A DNA stretch of 7,785 nucleotides from Spirochaetaceae bacterium (GTDB lineage: Bacteria; Spirochaetota; Spirochaetia; PWKH01): contig PWNW01000383.1 in assembly GCA_003557605.1 (NCBI GenBank), positions 1 to 7,785 on the forward strand, in the 5' to 3' direction. Within the stretch, counting starts at the first letter, position 1, and the number at the start of each line of letters is the position of its first letter. Positions 1 through 6,163 of the stretch are shown piece by piece. Below the pieces are notes generated by a model. That model did not search any database. It was not told the DNA's origin and saw nothing but the letters and a program-made list of their open reading frames with translations. The position numbers were made by a program, and so were the translations under genes.

Positions 1-407
1 CGGTAATGCCCTCGATTGAAGATACTGCACCAGGAGAAGTATTTGAAGTAGATCTGGCATTCTATGCTGCGGTTATTCAAGATATGAGGGAGAACCTGGA
101 GCGCTATGAGGGCAGGCTTGTATCAATTGACGGTTTTATATTCAGACATGACAATTTTTCACCTGAACAGTTTCTGGTAGGCAGGCTGCTGGTTGACTGC
201 TGTGTTATGGATGCCCTCTATACATCGATTTTTACTGTATATGAGGATGGTGAAGCCTTTAAGCAGGATTCCTGGGTACGGGTAACTGGTAGAGTTGCTT
301 CAGTTTTTTATGAGGACCCCTGGACGGGTGATTCCTATACTGCACCGAAGCTTGAGGCGGTAGAGGTGCGGCAGATAGAAAAGCCCCTGGTGCAGTATAT
401 ATACTGA
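1..407 (+). CDS. YcgQ/TIGR03943 (DUF1980) family protein, C-terminal part
   Basis: This is the 3' end of a gene cut by the left window edge. The frame is already open at base 3, and no ribosome binding site is visible before the ATG at 6, so that ATG is probably internal. The visible 133 residues look like the C-terminal domain of the YcgQ/TIGR03943 family, which usually pairs with a YcgR-type (DUF318) permease. The signs are G-F-I-F-R near residue 43, the block F-L-V-G-R-L-L-V-D-C-C-V-M-D-A (residues 56-70) with the family's paired cysteines and Asp-Ala, a V-R-V-T-G beta strand at 91-95, and an end in E-K-P-x-x-Q-Y-I-Y. The family role is poorly defined; a membrane-associated partner of a putative permease is the usual description. 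The intact terminus suggests a functional gene. It converges on chrA with a 56-bp gap. Confidence 0.75.
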   Translation, partial: VMPSIEDTAPGEVFEVDLAFYAAVIQDMRENLERYEGRLVSIDGFIFRHDNFSPEQFLVGRLLVDCCVMDALYTSIFTVYEDGEAFKQDSWVRVTGRVASVFYEDPWTGDSYTAPKLEAVEVRQIEKPLVQYIY

Positions 408-429
408 GTAACTCCAAGAACGGACAGGG

Positions 430-464
430 AAAAATATCTGTATATCCATTATATGGAATCAGAT
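430..464 (-). terminator. Possible weak rho-independent terminator after chrA
   Basis: Read on the minus strand directly after the chrA stop codon, the arms ATCTG (464-460) and CAGAT (440-436) enclose a second stem TCCAT/ATGGA with an ATA loop. An A and then five T residues follow (434-430). The stem is AT-rich and interrupted by a small internal loop, so termination may be inefficient. It lies in the short convergent gap between chrA and the YcgQ-type gene. On the plus strand no T-run follows the hairpin. Confidence 0.35.
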
Positions 465-1621
465 TACAGAACCATCCCGATTACGAGCATCAAGGCAACA
501 ATGAGGGGAGCAGGGATCTTTCCGGAGAGAAGGAGTGCGGCAGAAAGCAGCATCACGGATATAGAGGAAATCCCGATTCCCGATGACTGGATCAGCACCA
601 CGGCTGAGGCGGCAATCATGCCGCCTGCAGCGGCGGTGATTCCCCTCAGGGCTGTCTGGATGCCCCTTATCTGCTTGAGTGACTCCCATACTGGATAGAC
701 GAAGAATATCAGGAGCAGTCCAGGGAGGAATATGCCGATGCCGCCTGCAGCTGCACCGAGTATCTGGATAAAGACCGTTGATCCCCGGGCTGCCATGCCT
801 CCTGCATAGGCTGCAAAACTGAACATCGGTCCGGGGAGTCCCTGTACCAGTCCGTACCCGGTGAGAAACTCTTCATTGGTCATGTACTGACTGACCTGCA
901 CCAGTTCGGTATGCATCACCGGTACAACTACCTGTCCGCCCCCGAACACCAGATATCCGTATCGGTAGAAGTTCTCTGCGATTTGGACCAGCGGATGGGC
1001 AAACAGCAGTGCTGCGGCAAGGGTGCCTGCGGCCAGCAGAAGAAAGAGTATCAGGTATCTCCATGGAGGTGATATGCTGACTCGGTTCCATTGTGACTTC
1101 TCACCTGACAGAAGAGAAGCTGCGGACCCTGCGGCGATAAGAACCGCAGGAAATATCCAGGGGGAGCGGATGAACCAGGTCGCAGCTGCACTGAGCACCA
1201 GCAGGAGTGCGGTAAGTGCATCGGTGACAACCTTTCTTCCAATTCTCACCGCTGCGACAGCAATAAACCCCACAGCCATGGGACCGATAAACCTCAAAAA
1301 GTCAAAGGAGATGCTGCCGAGGGCGAGCAGCTGATAGAGAAAGGAGAGTAGGGTCATTATTACAAGCACAGGAAGGGACCAGACAAGCATGGTTAGCATC
1401 GCAAGCTTGGGCCCCCCTGTTCGGTATCCAACCGAAGTGATGACCTGGGTGCTCGTCGGTCCGGGAAGGATGCTGCACAGTGCTGTGAGTTCTATCAAGT
1501 CCTTTTCACTGAGGTACTTTTTTTTTACCACTAAAATATCAATAAACACACTGATATGCGTCTCTGGGCCCCCGTAGGCCCCCAGAGAGCACATCAGCAC
1601 ATCCTTGAGAAAGGATTTCAT
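464..1621 (-). CDS. chrA: Chromate transporter, long-chain ChrA family
   Basis: A 385-residue inner-membrane protein of the CHR superfamily, two-domain form, near the usual length of about 390-420. Both halves carry the family motifs. The N-terminal half has G-A-Y-G-G-P-E-T-H (14-22) and L-P-G-P-T-S-T-Q (52-59). The C-terminal half has F-G-G-G-Q-V-V-V-P (226-234) and G-L-P-G-P-M-F-S-F-A (261-270). Between them lie many hydrophobic helices, for example 73-100, 111-126, 134-150, 187-208, 281-309 and 351-385. Characterised members export chromate by a proton-linked mechanism; sulfate may be a related substrate. Actual chromate efflux here is inferred from family only. The ATG overlaps the stop of the upstream panE-like gene as ATGA (1618-1621). 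No Shine-Dalgarno precedes it, since the upstream bases read CAGCTTCCCCG, so translation probably depends on coupling. No chrB-like regulator is adjacent. Confidence 0.93.
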   Translation of the reverse strand: MKSFLKDVLMCSLGAYGGPETHISVFIDILVVKKKYLSEKDLIELTALCSILPGPTSTQVITSVGYRTGGPKLAMLTMLVWSLPVLVIMTLLSFLYQLLALGSISFDFLRFIGPMAVGFIAVAAVRIGRKVVTDALTALLLVLSAAATWFIRSPWIFPAVLIAAGSAASLLSGEKSQWNRVSISPPWRYLILFLLLAAGTLAAALLFAHPLVQIAENFYRYGYLVFGGGQVVVPVMHTELVQVSQYMTNEEFLTGYGLVQGLPGPMFSFAAYAGGMAARGSTVFIQILGAAAGGIGIFLPGLLLIFFVYPVWESLKQIRGIQTALRGITAAAGGMIAASAVVLIQSSGIGISSISVMLLSAALLLSGKIPAPLIVALMLVIGMVL

Positions 1622-2547
1622 CGGGGAAGCTGCAGGTAGTATTTGGTTGCTGTGGGCACCTCAATTCCCAAATCATCTCCCATTCTTATGATGGCGCCTC
1701 CGAGGATATCCCGTTCATCTCTTCCAGAGCCCGATTCCACATCCCTCTGGAAGGAGGTTTTTGTCTCCGGCGGGAAGGATGCTGCCTGAGCAAGATGCTC
1801 ATCCATCAGTGAGCTGTCCAGTTCAATCCCCTGGGTGCGCGCCAAAGAGATGATTTCCTCCATGATTGCCCGTACATCCTTCACAAGCTTTGAGTCTGAA
1901 AGCACCTCGGAAAAGGTCTTTTCAGTCACCGCAGTGACTAAGGAAAGGGGAGCTATGAAAAGGTATTTCTTCCAGACTGCAGGCAGGGGATCATCCTGCC
2001 AGGTGAAGGGAATCTTTGCTTCATCAAACAGCTTTACCAGCCCTTCAGGATCATAATCCTTTCTTGACGGATCATATCCGGCGGTTACTGCTCCGGCCCC
2101 TCCAATATGTTTCACCGTGCCGGGTTCGGTAACTGTTGAACTGATGAAGATGCATCCGGGAAGAATGATGCCGGCTGCTATATGCCTTCGCATTCTCTGG
2201 TAGATGTCAGCCCCGTTAAGCAGGGGAAGGATGACCGTATCCTCCTTCACAAGGGGACTGAGGGCCTTTGAGACATCATCAAGGTCATACCCCTTGGTGC
2301 AGAGAATCCAAAGATCAGTATCTGATGCGTCAGCTGGATTGTCGGTGCAGAGATGGGGTTTCACTATGGTCTCTTCGCCTTCAGGATCAATATACTTCAG
2401 TCCGTTTTGAGATACTGCATCACGGTGATCGCCCCGGGCGATGCAGGTGACGGTCACCGAAGATGTGCCGATACTGCACAAGCGGGCGGCGAGAAATCCG
2501 CCGATACCCCCGGTGCCGAAGATGGTGATGCGAAGGGGCTTGTTCAT
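1618..2547 (-). CDS. panE: 2-dehydropantoate 2-reductase (PanE/ApbA) family oxidoreductase
   Basis: A 309-residue cytoplasmic NAD(P)H-dependent reductase of the ketopantoate reductase family, of normal length. The N-terminal Rossmann fold has the dinucleotide loop G-T-G-G-I-G-G (11-17). L-L-N-G (109-112) matches the conserved Asn-Gly of the substrate cleft. The C-terminal helical domain holds W-K-K (192-194), whose second lysine fits the catalytic lysine of E. coli PanE (Lys176). S265 and E278 fit the conserved serine and glutamate there. The two asparagines expected 4 and 8 residues after the lysine are I198 and S202. The fold assignment is firm, but ketopantoate as the true substrate is uncertain, and the gene may be a family member acting on another 2-keto acid. 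Its own promoter and a strong ribosome binding site AAGGAGG lie just upstream. It is coupled to chrA by ATGA. No other pantothenate genes are visible. Confidence 0.88.
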   Translation of the reverse strand: MNKPLRITIFGTGGIGGFLAARLCSIGTSSVTVTCIARGDHRDAVSQNGLKYIDPEGEETIVKPHLCTDNPADASDTDLWILCTKGYDLDDVSKALSPLVKEDTVILPLLNGADIYQRMRRHIAAGIILPGCIFISSTVTEPGTVKHIGGAGAVTAGYDPSRKDYDPEGLVKLFDEAKIPFTWQDDPLPAVWKKYLFIAPLSLVTAVTEKTFSEVLSDSKLVKDVRAIMEEIISLARTQGIELDSSLMDEHLAQAASFPPETKTSFQRDVESGSGRDERDILGGAIIRMGDDLGIEVPTATKYYLQLPR

Positions 2548-2554
2548 AGGTATT

Positions 2555-2561
2555 CCTCCTT
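2555..2561 (-). promoter_or_regulatory. Ribosome binding site of the panE-like gene
   Basis: The minus strand reads AAGGAGG, 7 nt before the ATG at 2547. It is a full-strength Shine-Dalgarno sequence and fixes the start codon. It lies almost at the predicted transcription start of the promoter just upstream. Confidence 0.85.
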
Positions 2562-2567
2562 GGGCAG

Positions 2568-2597
2568 ATTATAGAGAAGTAATACAGTGTGTGTCTA
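2568..2597 (-). promoter_or_regulatory. Sigma-70-type promoter for panE-chrA
   Basis: On the minus strand, TAGACA (2597-2592, five of six matches to TTGACA) is followed after 18 bp by a perfect TATAAT (2573-2568). It sits in the 86-bp gap between the amidotransferase-like gene and the panE-like gene, the largest gap in the minus-strand run. The predicted start, about 7 nt downstream, is an A at 2561, giving a leader of only about 14 nt that begins with the Shine-Dalgarno sequence. This suggests that panE-chrA is transcribed separately from the peptide transporter operon. Confidence 0.65.
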
Positions 2598-2610
2598 GAA
2601 AGGGTGAAGG

Positions 2611-2626
2611 TGAATCGGGTGATTCA
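2611..2626. repeat. Short dyad upstream of the panE promoter
   Basis: A perfect inverted repeat, TGAATC and GATTCA, separated by four bases. It lies 13 bp upstream of the -35 element and just after the stop of the amidotransferase-like gene. It could be an operator or a weak hairpin. On the plus strand it is followed by TGG and six T residues, but no plus-strand gene exists here. On the minus strand no T-run follows, so it is not a good terminator for the upstream operon. Confidence 0.3.
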
Positions 2627-2633
2627 TGGTTTT

Positions 2634-3326
2634 TTAACACATCTGGATGAAGCAGTTAAATATCTCCTGTGCAGGGGCGTTGGTCCGGGACATCATTTCA
2701 GGGTGCCACTGCACTCCCACGACAAAGCGGTCACCTTCACGCTCAACAGCCTCAATCAGCCCGTCAGGAGCAAAGGCTGATGCCGTGTACCCAGGGGCAA
2801 GGGTCTGTATGCCCTGGTGATGGAAGCTGTTTACAGTTTCCCTTTCTGTATTCAGCATGGCATGAATCCTGGTGCCCTCAAGGATTCTCACCTCATGAGA
2901 AGGGTACTCAAAGGGATAAATTCCGAAGAGAAAATGCTGCAGCCCCTCAGGACGCTGACGTTCAAGGTCCTGCCAGCAGGTTCCTCCTCCATGGATGTTG
3001 AGCAGCTGATGACCTCTGCAGATACCGAGGATGGGGATATCAAGGAGGTCAAAGCAGATGTCAAGCAGCTTCATTTCATGCACATCCCGATATGGCTTAA
3101 TTTCCCCGAGCCCGAATTTCGGTGATTCCTGGTAGTGTGCCGGATTCACGTCCGTACCGCCGGAGAATATGATTCCGTCAAGTTTCTGCAGCACCGGAAT
3201 AAGTGATTCTGTTTCCTCAAGTACCGGGAGTATTACTGGGGAACCACCGGCCCGGGAAACAGATTCCACATAATAGGGCAGCAGCTCAGCTCTGTTGGTA
3301 TTGGTAATTCCGATCACCGGTTTCAT
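2634..3326 (-). CDS. Gamma-glutamyl hydrolase, class I glutamine amidotransferase (peptidase C26, PuuD-like)
   Basis: A 230-residue cytoplasmic hydrolase of the peptidase C26 family, whose best-known member PuuD cleaves gamma-glutamyl-GABA. It starts with M-K-P-V-I-G-I-T-N, the usual family N-terminus. Following it are F-S-G-G-T-D-V-N-P (54-62, oxyanion region), the nucleophile elbow G-I-C-R-G-H-Q with Cys103, N-S-F-H-H-Q (166-171), and Q-W-H-P-E with His208 and Glu210, so the Cys-His-Glu triad is complete. An upstream in-frame GTG at 3356 would add ten residues. I prefer the ATG at 3326 because it overlaps the dppF stop as ATGA and has AAGGA 8 nt before it. Its position as the last gene of a peptide ABC transporter operon suggests that it processes an imported gamma-glutamyl compound; the exact substrate cannot be read from sequence. 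Confidence 0.9.
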   Translation of the reverse strand: MKPVIGITNTNRAELLPYYVESVSRAGGSPVILPVLEETESLIPVLQKLDGIIFSGGTDVNPAHYQESPKFGLGEIKPYRDVHEMKLLDICFDLLDIPILGICRGHQLLNIHGGGTCWQDLERQRPEGLQHFLFGIYPFEYPSHEVRILEGTRIHAMLNTERETVNSFHHQGIQTLAPGYTASAFAPDGLIEAVEREGDRFVVGVQWHPEMMSRTNAPAQEIFNCFIQMC

Positions 3327-4285
3327 GATGAGGATCCTTGCTGCCTGACGATGCACCGAACAAATCTGCCGGGCTCAACTTCCTTCAAAGGTATCGGCTG
3401 TCTGCACTGGTCCTGTCGTAAAAAGCATCTTCCGTAGAACCGGCAGATCTGAGGCGGGTCTATGGGACTTGGAACATCACCCTCAAGGATGATTCTCTGT
3501 TTCTCAGGGTGTTTCCTGATCCTGGGAATTGCCGAGACCAGAGCCTCGGAATAGGGGTGAAGCGGCCTGCTGATAACCTCATGTCCTCTTCCAAGCTCTG
3601 CGATCTGACCCATGTACATCACCGCTATCCGCTCGCTGATATGCTTCACCACCGAGAGGTCATGGGCAATGAACAGGTAGGTGAGCTTCAGCTCCCGCTG
3701 AAGGTCCTCGAACAAGTTGAGTATCTGGGCCTGAATTGATACGTCAAGCGCCGATACCGGTTCATCGAGCACCAGAAACACCGGGTCAAGGGCTAATGCC
3801 CGGGCGATGCCGACACGCTGGCGTCGTCCTCCGTCAAGCTCATGGGGAAAGCTGTTCATATACCGCCGGGCTATTCCCGCATAGTCCATGAGGGACTCAA
3901 CCTTTTTGCGCATCTCCTTGCCCCTGGAAAGCAGGCGATGGACCATCAGCGGTTCTGCGATGATCTCATATACGCTCATCCTGGGGTCTAGGGAAGAAAA
4001 GGGGTCCTGAAAGACTATCTGCGCTTTCCTGGCAAACAGTTTCATCTGTTTCCTGGTCAGCGACTGAATGTCCGTGCCCTGAAAGAGCACTTCTCCGCTG
4101 TCTGCCTTCAGCAGCCGTACCAGCAGTCTGCCGGTTGTCGACTTGCCGCATCCGCTTTCTCCTACCAGCCCAAGTGTTTCTCCCTGGTCAATATGAAGAT
4201 CAACACCGTCAACAGCAAAGAGACTTCCCTGTTTTGTGTTGAAGATTTTCTGCAGGTTTTTTACTTCCACTAACGGTGACTGCAT
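3323..4285 (-). CDS. dppF: Dipeptide/oligopeptide ABC transporter ATP-binding protein, DppF/OppF type
   Basis: A 320-residue ATPase subunit that pairs with DppD to power peptide import at the inner face of the membrane. The Walker A motif is G-E-S-G-C-G-K-S-T (42-50), the Q-loop glutamine is Q93 (V-F-Q-D-P), Walker B is F-L-V-L-D-E (170-175), the D-loop is S-A-L-D (178-181) and the switch histidine is H208. The signature reads L-D-G-G-R (150-154) instead of L-S-G-G-Q. The C-terminal oligopeptide-transporter extension (about 232-315) has P-S-P-I-D-P-P and four cysteines (281, 287, 294, 311). The ATG lies 1 nt after the dppD stop, with AGGGGG as Shine-Dalgarno sequence (4299-4294, 8 nt spacing) inside the dppD end. 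Its own stop overlaps the hydrolase start by ATGA. Peptide specificity comes from the binding protein and is not visible here; an OppF label is equally valid. Confidence 0.95.
   Translation of the reverse strand: MQSPLVEVKNLQKIFNTKQGSLFAVDGVDLHIDQGETLGLVGESGCGKSTTGRLLVRLLKADSGEVLFQGTDIQSLTRKQMKLFARKAQIVFQDPFSSLDPRMSVYEIIAEPLMVHRLLSRGKEMRKKVESLMDYAGIARRYMNSFPHELDGGRRQRVGIARALALDPVFLVLDEPVSALDVSIQAQILNLFEDLQRELKLTYLFIAHDLSVVKHISERIAVMYMGQIAELGRGHEVISRPLHPYSEALVSAIPRIRKHPEKQRIILEGDVPSPIDPPQICRFYGRCFLRQDQCRQPIPLKEVEPGRFVRCIVRQQGSSS
3335..3339 (-). promoter_or_regulatory. Ribosome binding site deciding the C26 hydrolase start
   Basis: The minus strand reads AAGGA, 8 nt before the ATG at 3326, inside the last codons of dppF. 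Together with the ATGA stop-start overlap at 3323-3326 it favours this ATG over the in-frame GTG at 3356. Confidence 0.6.
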
Positions 4286-4286
4286 G

Positions 4287-5285
4287 TTATTTACCCCCTG
4301 AGAAAAGAAAGCACTCGGCAGTATGTCCGTCGCCGAGATCGTACATCGGAGGTTTTTCCCTTCGGCATCGGTCCATCACATGGGGACACCGGGGATTGAA
4401 GCTGCACCCCTCGGGAAGCTCCATGGCATCGGGCATCAGTCCGTCAATCGGCTTGAGCCGTTCTTCCCTTTCTGCATCGATGTCAGGAATGGAATTGAGC
4501 AGTCCTATGGTGTAGGGATGCTTCGGGTTATCAAAAACCTCTTCGGTGTCCCCGACTTCAACCAGATCCCCGGCATACATGACCGCAACCCGTTCTGATA
4601 TCTCCGACACCACACCAAGGTCATGGCTGATCATAATCATCGCGGAATTGAATTCCTCTTTAAGGCGCTTCATGATCTCAAGGATCTGCGCCTGGATGGT
4701 GACATCCAGAGCGGTGGTGGGCTCATCGGCTATCAGGAGGGCGGGGTTGCAGGCTAAGGCCATGGCAATGACTACCCGCTGCTTCATGCCTCCGGAGAAC
4801 TCATGGGGATAGTTGTTCACCCTGGCTGCGGGAATTCCAACGATCTCCAGCATCTCCCGGGCCCGCTCCATTGCCTTTTTCTGGCTTACCACCTGATGGA
4901 GCTGCACATTTTCTGCAATCTGCCGTCCGATGGTAAATACGGGATTCAGGGAGGTCATGGGATCCTGGAATATCATGGAGATCTTATTTCCCCGGATTCT
5001 TCTCATCTCACGGTCGCTTTTTTTCAGCAGGTTTTCTCCCTGAAAGAGCATCTCGCCCTGAATGATTTTTCCCGGGGGATCAGGTACAAGCCGCATGATC
5101 GACAACGCCGTGGTGGTCTTTCCTGCACCGCTTTCCCCGACAAGACCCAGTGTTTCGCCGGGCTTGATTGAAAAGTCTATTCCGTTGACTGCCTCAGCGG
5201 TGCCGTCATCGGTAACATAGTGCACATGCAGATTTTTAACTGTAAGAACCTGTTCACTGCTCACCGTCTGCTCCTCTGTGATCAT
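4287..5285 (-). CDS. dppD: Dipeptide/oligopeptide ABC transporter ATP-binding protein, DppD/OppD type
   Basis: A 332-residue ATPase, the partner of DppF. The motifs are canonical: Walker A G-E-S-G-A-G-K-T-T (50-58), Q-loop Q107 (F-Q-D-P-M-T-S-L-N-P), signature F-S-G-G-M (163-167), Walker B L-L-I-A-D-E (183-188), D-loop T-A-L-D (191-194) and switch His221. The C-terminal oligo_HPY extension (about 242-325) has cysteines 294, 300, 307 and 325 in the C-x5-C-x6-C spacing known from the family. The ATG at 5285 overlaps the dppC stop as ATGA but has only a weak Shine-Dalgarno sequence. Seven codons later, a GTG at 5264 is preceded by AGAGGAG with 6-nt spacing and could be the true start, giving 325 residues. 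Neither choice affects a domain. Confidence 0.95.
   Translation of the reverse strand: MITEEQTVSSEQVLTVKNLHVHYVTDDGTAEAVNGIDFSIKPGETLGLVGESGAGKTTTALSIMRLVPDPPGKIIQGEMLFQGENLLKKSDREMRRIRGNKISMIFQDPMTSLNPVFTIGRQIAENVQLHQVVSQKKAMERAREMLEIVGIPAARVNNYPHEFSGGMKQRVVIAMALACNPALLIADEPTTALDVTIQAQILEIMKRLKEEFNSAMIMISHDLGVVSEISERVAVMYAGDLVEVGDTEEVFDNPKHPYTIGLLNSIPDIDAEREERLKPIDGLMPDAMELPEGCSFNPRCPHVMDRCRREKPPMYDLGDGHTAECFLFSGGK
5271..5277 (-). promoter_or_regulatory. Possible internal ribosome binding site for a GTG start of dppD
   Basis: The minus strand reads AGAGGAG, 6 nt before an in-frame GTG (5264-5262) at codon 8 of dppD. It is a better Shine-Dalgarno sequence than anything before the overlapping ATG at 5285. 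It may instead be chance, because the codons (Glu-Glu-Gln) produce the purine run. Confidence 0.4.
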
Positions 5286-6160
5286 CGCTTCAGACGCGGG
5301 TCGAGGGCGTCACGCAGTCCGTCACCCACCAGATTAAAGGCGAGGACGGTTATCATAATGGCGATCCCGGGAAAGGTGGCCATCCACCAGGCGTCACGAA
5401 GGTACTGCCTGCCGCCTGAAAGCATTGCTCCCCATTCAGGCAGGGGAGGCTGGGCCCCAAGTCCGAGAAAGCTCAGTCCCGCTGCAATGATAATGGTATC
5501 CCCGATGTAGAGGGTAGCCTGCACCAGGATGGGTGCAAAGGAATTCGGCACCACATGCTTGGTAATAATCCACGCATCGCTGGAACCGATGGCCCGGGCT
5601 GCTTCAATATATTCGTTCTCCTTTACCGACATCACCGACGATCTAATAATCCGGGCAAAATAGGGGATTGAGTTTACCCCTACGGCAATCATCAGGTTTG
5701 TCAGGTTAGGCCCAAGAGCGGTCACCAGGGCAACTGCAAAAATAAACCCCGGTATGGCAAGGATCACATCCATGAAACGCATGATGATCTGGTCCTCCCT
5801 GCCGCCGTAATATCCTGCAATGGCGCCCAGGGTTCCCCCTACAAGCAGGCCGATGGTGGTGGTAATGAAGCCGATGCTTAATGAAAGACGTGAGCCGTGG
5901 ATGATCCTGGAGAGCATATCCCGTCCGAGGTGGTCAGTGCCCATCAAATTTTCCCGGGATGGAGGGCTGAACCGTCTGGTCAGCTGCTGGTCGTCAATTC
6001 CCTCAGGAGCCACGAAACCGGCCCCAATTGCTGTTAATGCAAGAAACAGCAGCAGGGCCATTCCTGAAAGGGCCCACTTGTTCTTAATAAACCGCCGCCA
6101 GGTTTCCTGGAGCCTGGTGCGCTGTTTTCTCTGTTTTACCGGTACTGCCTGCTGTTTCAT
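5282..6160 (-). CDS. dppC: Dipeptide/oligopeptide ABC transporter permease, DppC type
   Basis: A 292-residue inner-membrane permease of the binding-protein-dependent transport family. A basic cytoplasmic N-terminus (1-28) leads into the OppC_N-type segment with a first helix at about 31-51, then the periplasmic stretch ending in M-G-T-D-H-L-G-R-D (73-81), which is highly conserved in DppC/OppC. Further helices lie at about 94-117, 131-150, 153-170, 212-234 and 261-280. The EAA loop that docks on the ATPase is at 184-205 (Y-I-E-A-A-R-A-I-G, then H-V-V-P-N). The C-terminus N-L-V-G-D-G-L-R-D-A-L-D-P-R-L is typical. The ATG is 3 nt after the dppB stop. The AGGTGA before it contains that stop, so the spacing is short and coupling is likely. 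Its stop overlaps the dppD ATG. Confidence 0.95.
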   Translation of the reverse strand: MKQQAVPVKQRKQRTRLQETWRRFIKNKWALSGMALLLFLALTAIGAGFVAPEGIDDQQLTRRFSPPSRENLMGTDHLGRDMLSRIIHGSRLSLSIGFITTTIGLLVGGTLGAIAGYYGGREDQIIMRFMDVILAIPGFIFAVALVTALGPNLTNLMIAVGVNSIPYFARIIRSSVMSVKENEYIEAARAIGSSDAWIITKHVVPNSFAPILVQATLYIGDTIIIAAGLSFLGLGAQPPLPEWGAMLSGGRQYLRDAWWMATFPGIAIMITVLAFNLVGDGLRDALDPRLKR

Positions 6161-6163
6161 ATA

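Noticed and set aside
393..406. Perfect 14-bp palindrome CAGTATATATACTG, resembling an SOS box
   Set aside because: A LexA site needs CTGT at the left and ACAG at the right; here the ends are CAGT and ACTG. It lies over the last codons of the YcgQ-type gene with no downstream plus-strand gene.
2611..2640. Dyad followed by six T residues as a plus-strand terminator
   Set aside because: The stem is only six pairs and AT-rich, and no plus-strand gene ends here; the T-run is simply the complement of bases after the hydrolase stop codon.
3327..3356. Longer GTG start for the C26 hydrolase
   Set aside because: The ten extra residues (H-R-Q-A-A-R-I-L-I) are not typical of the family, and the ATG at 3326 has both a Shine-Dalgarno sequence and the ATGA overlap.
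4803..5171. Plus-strand open frame of 122 codons opposite dppD
   Set aside because: It is a shadow of the Walker A and Q-loop region of a well-supported ATPase, with no ribosome binding site or family motif.
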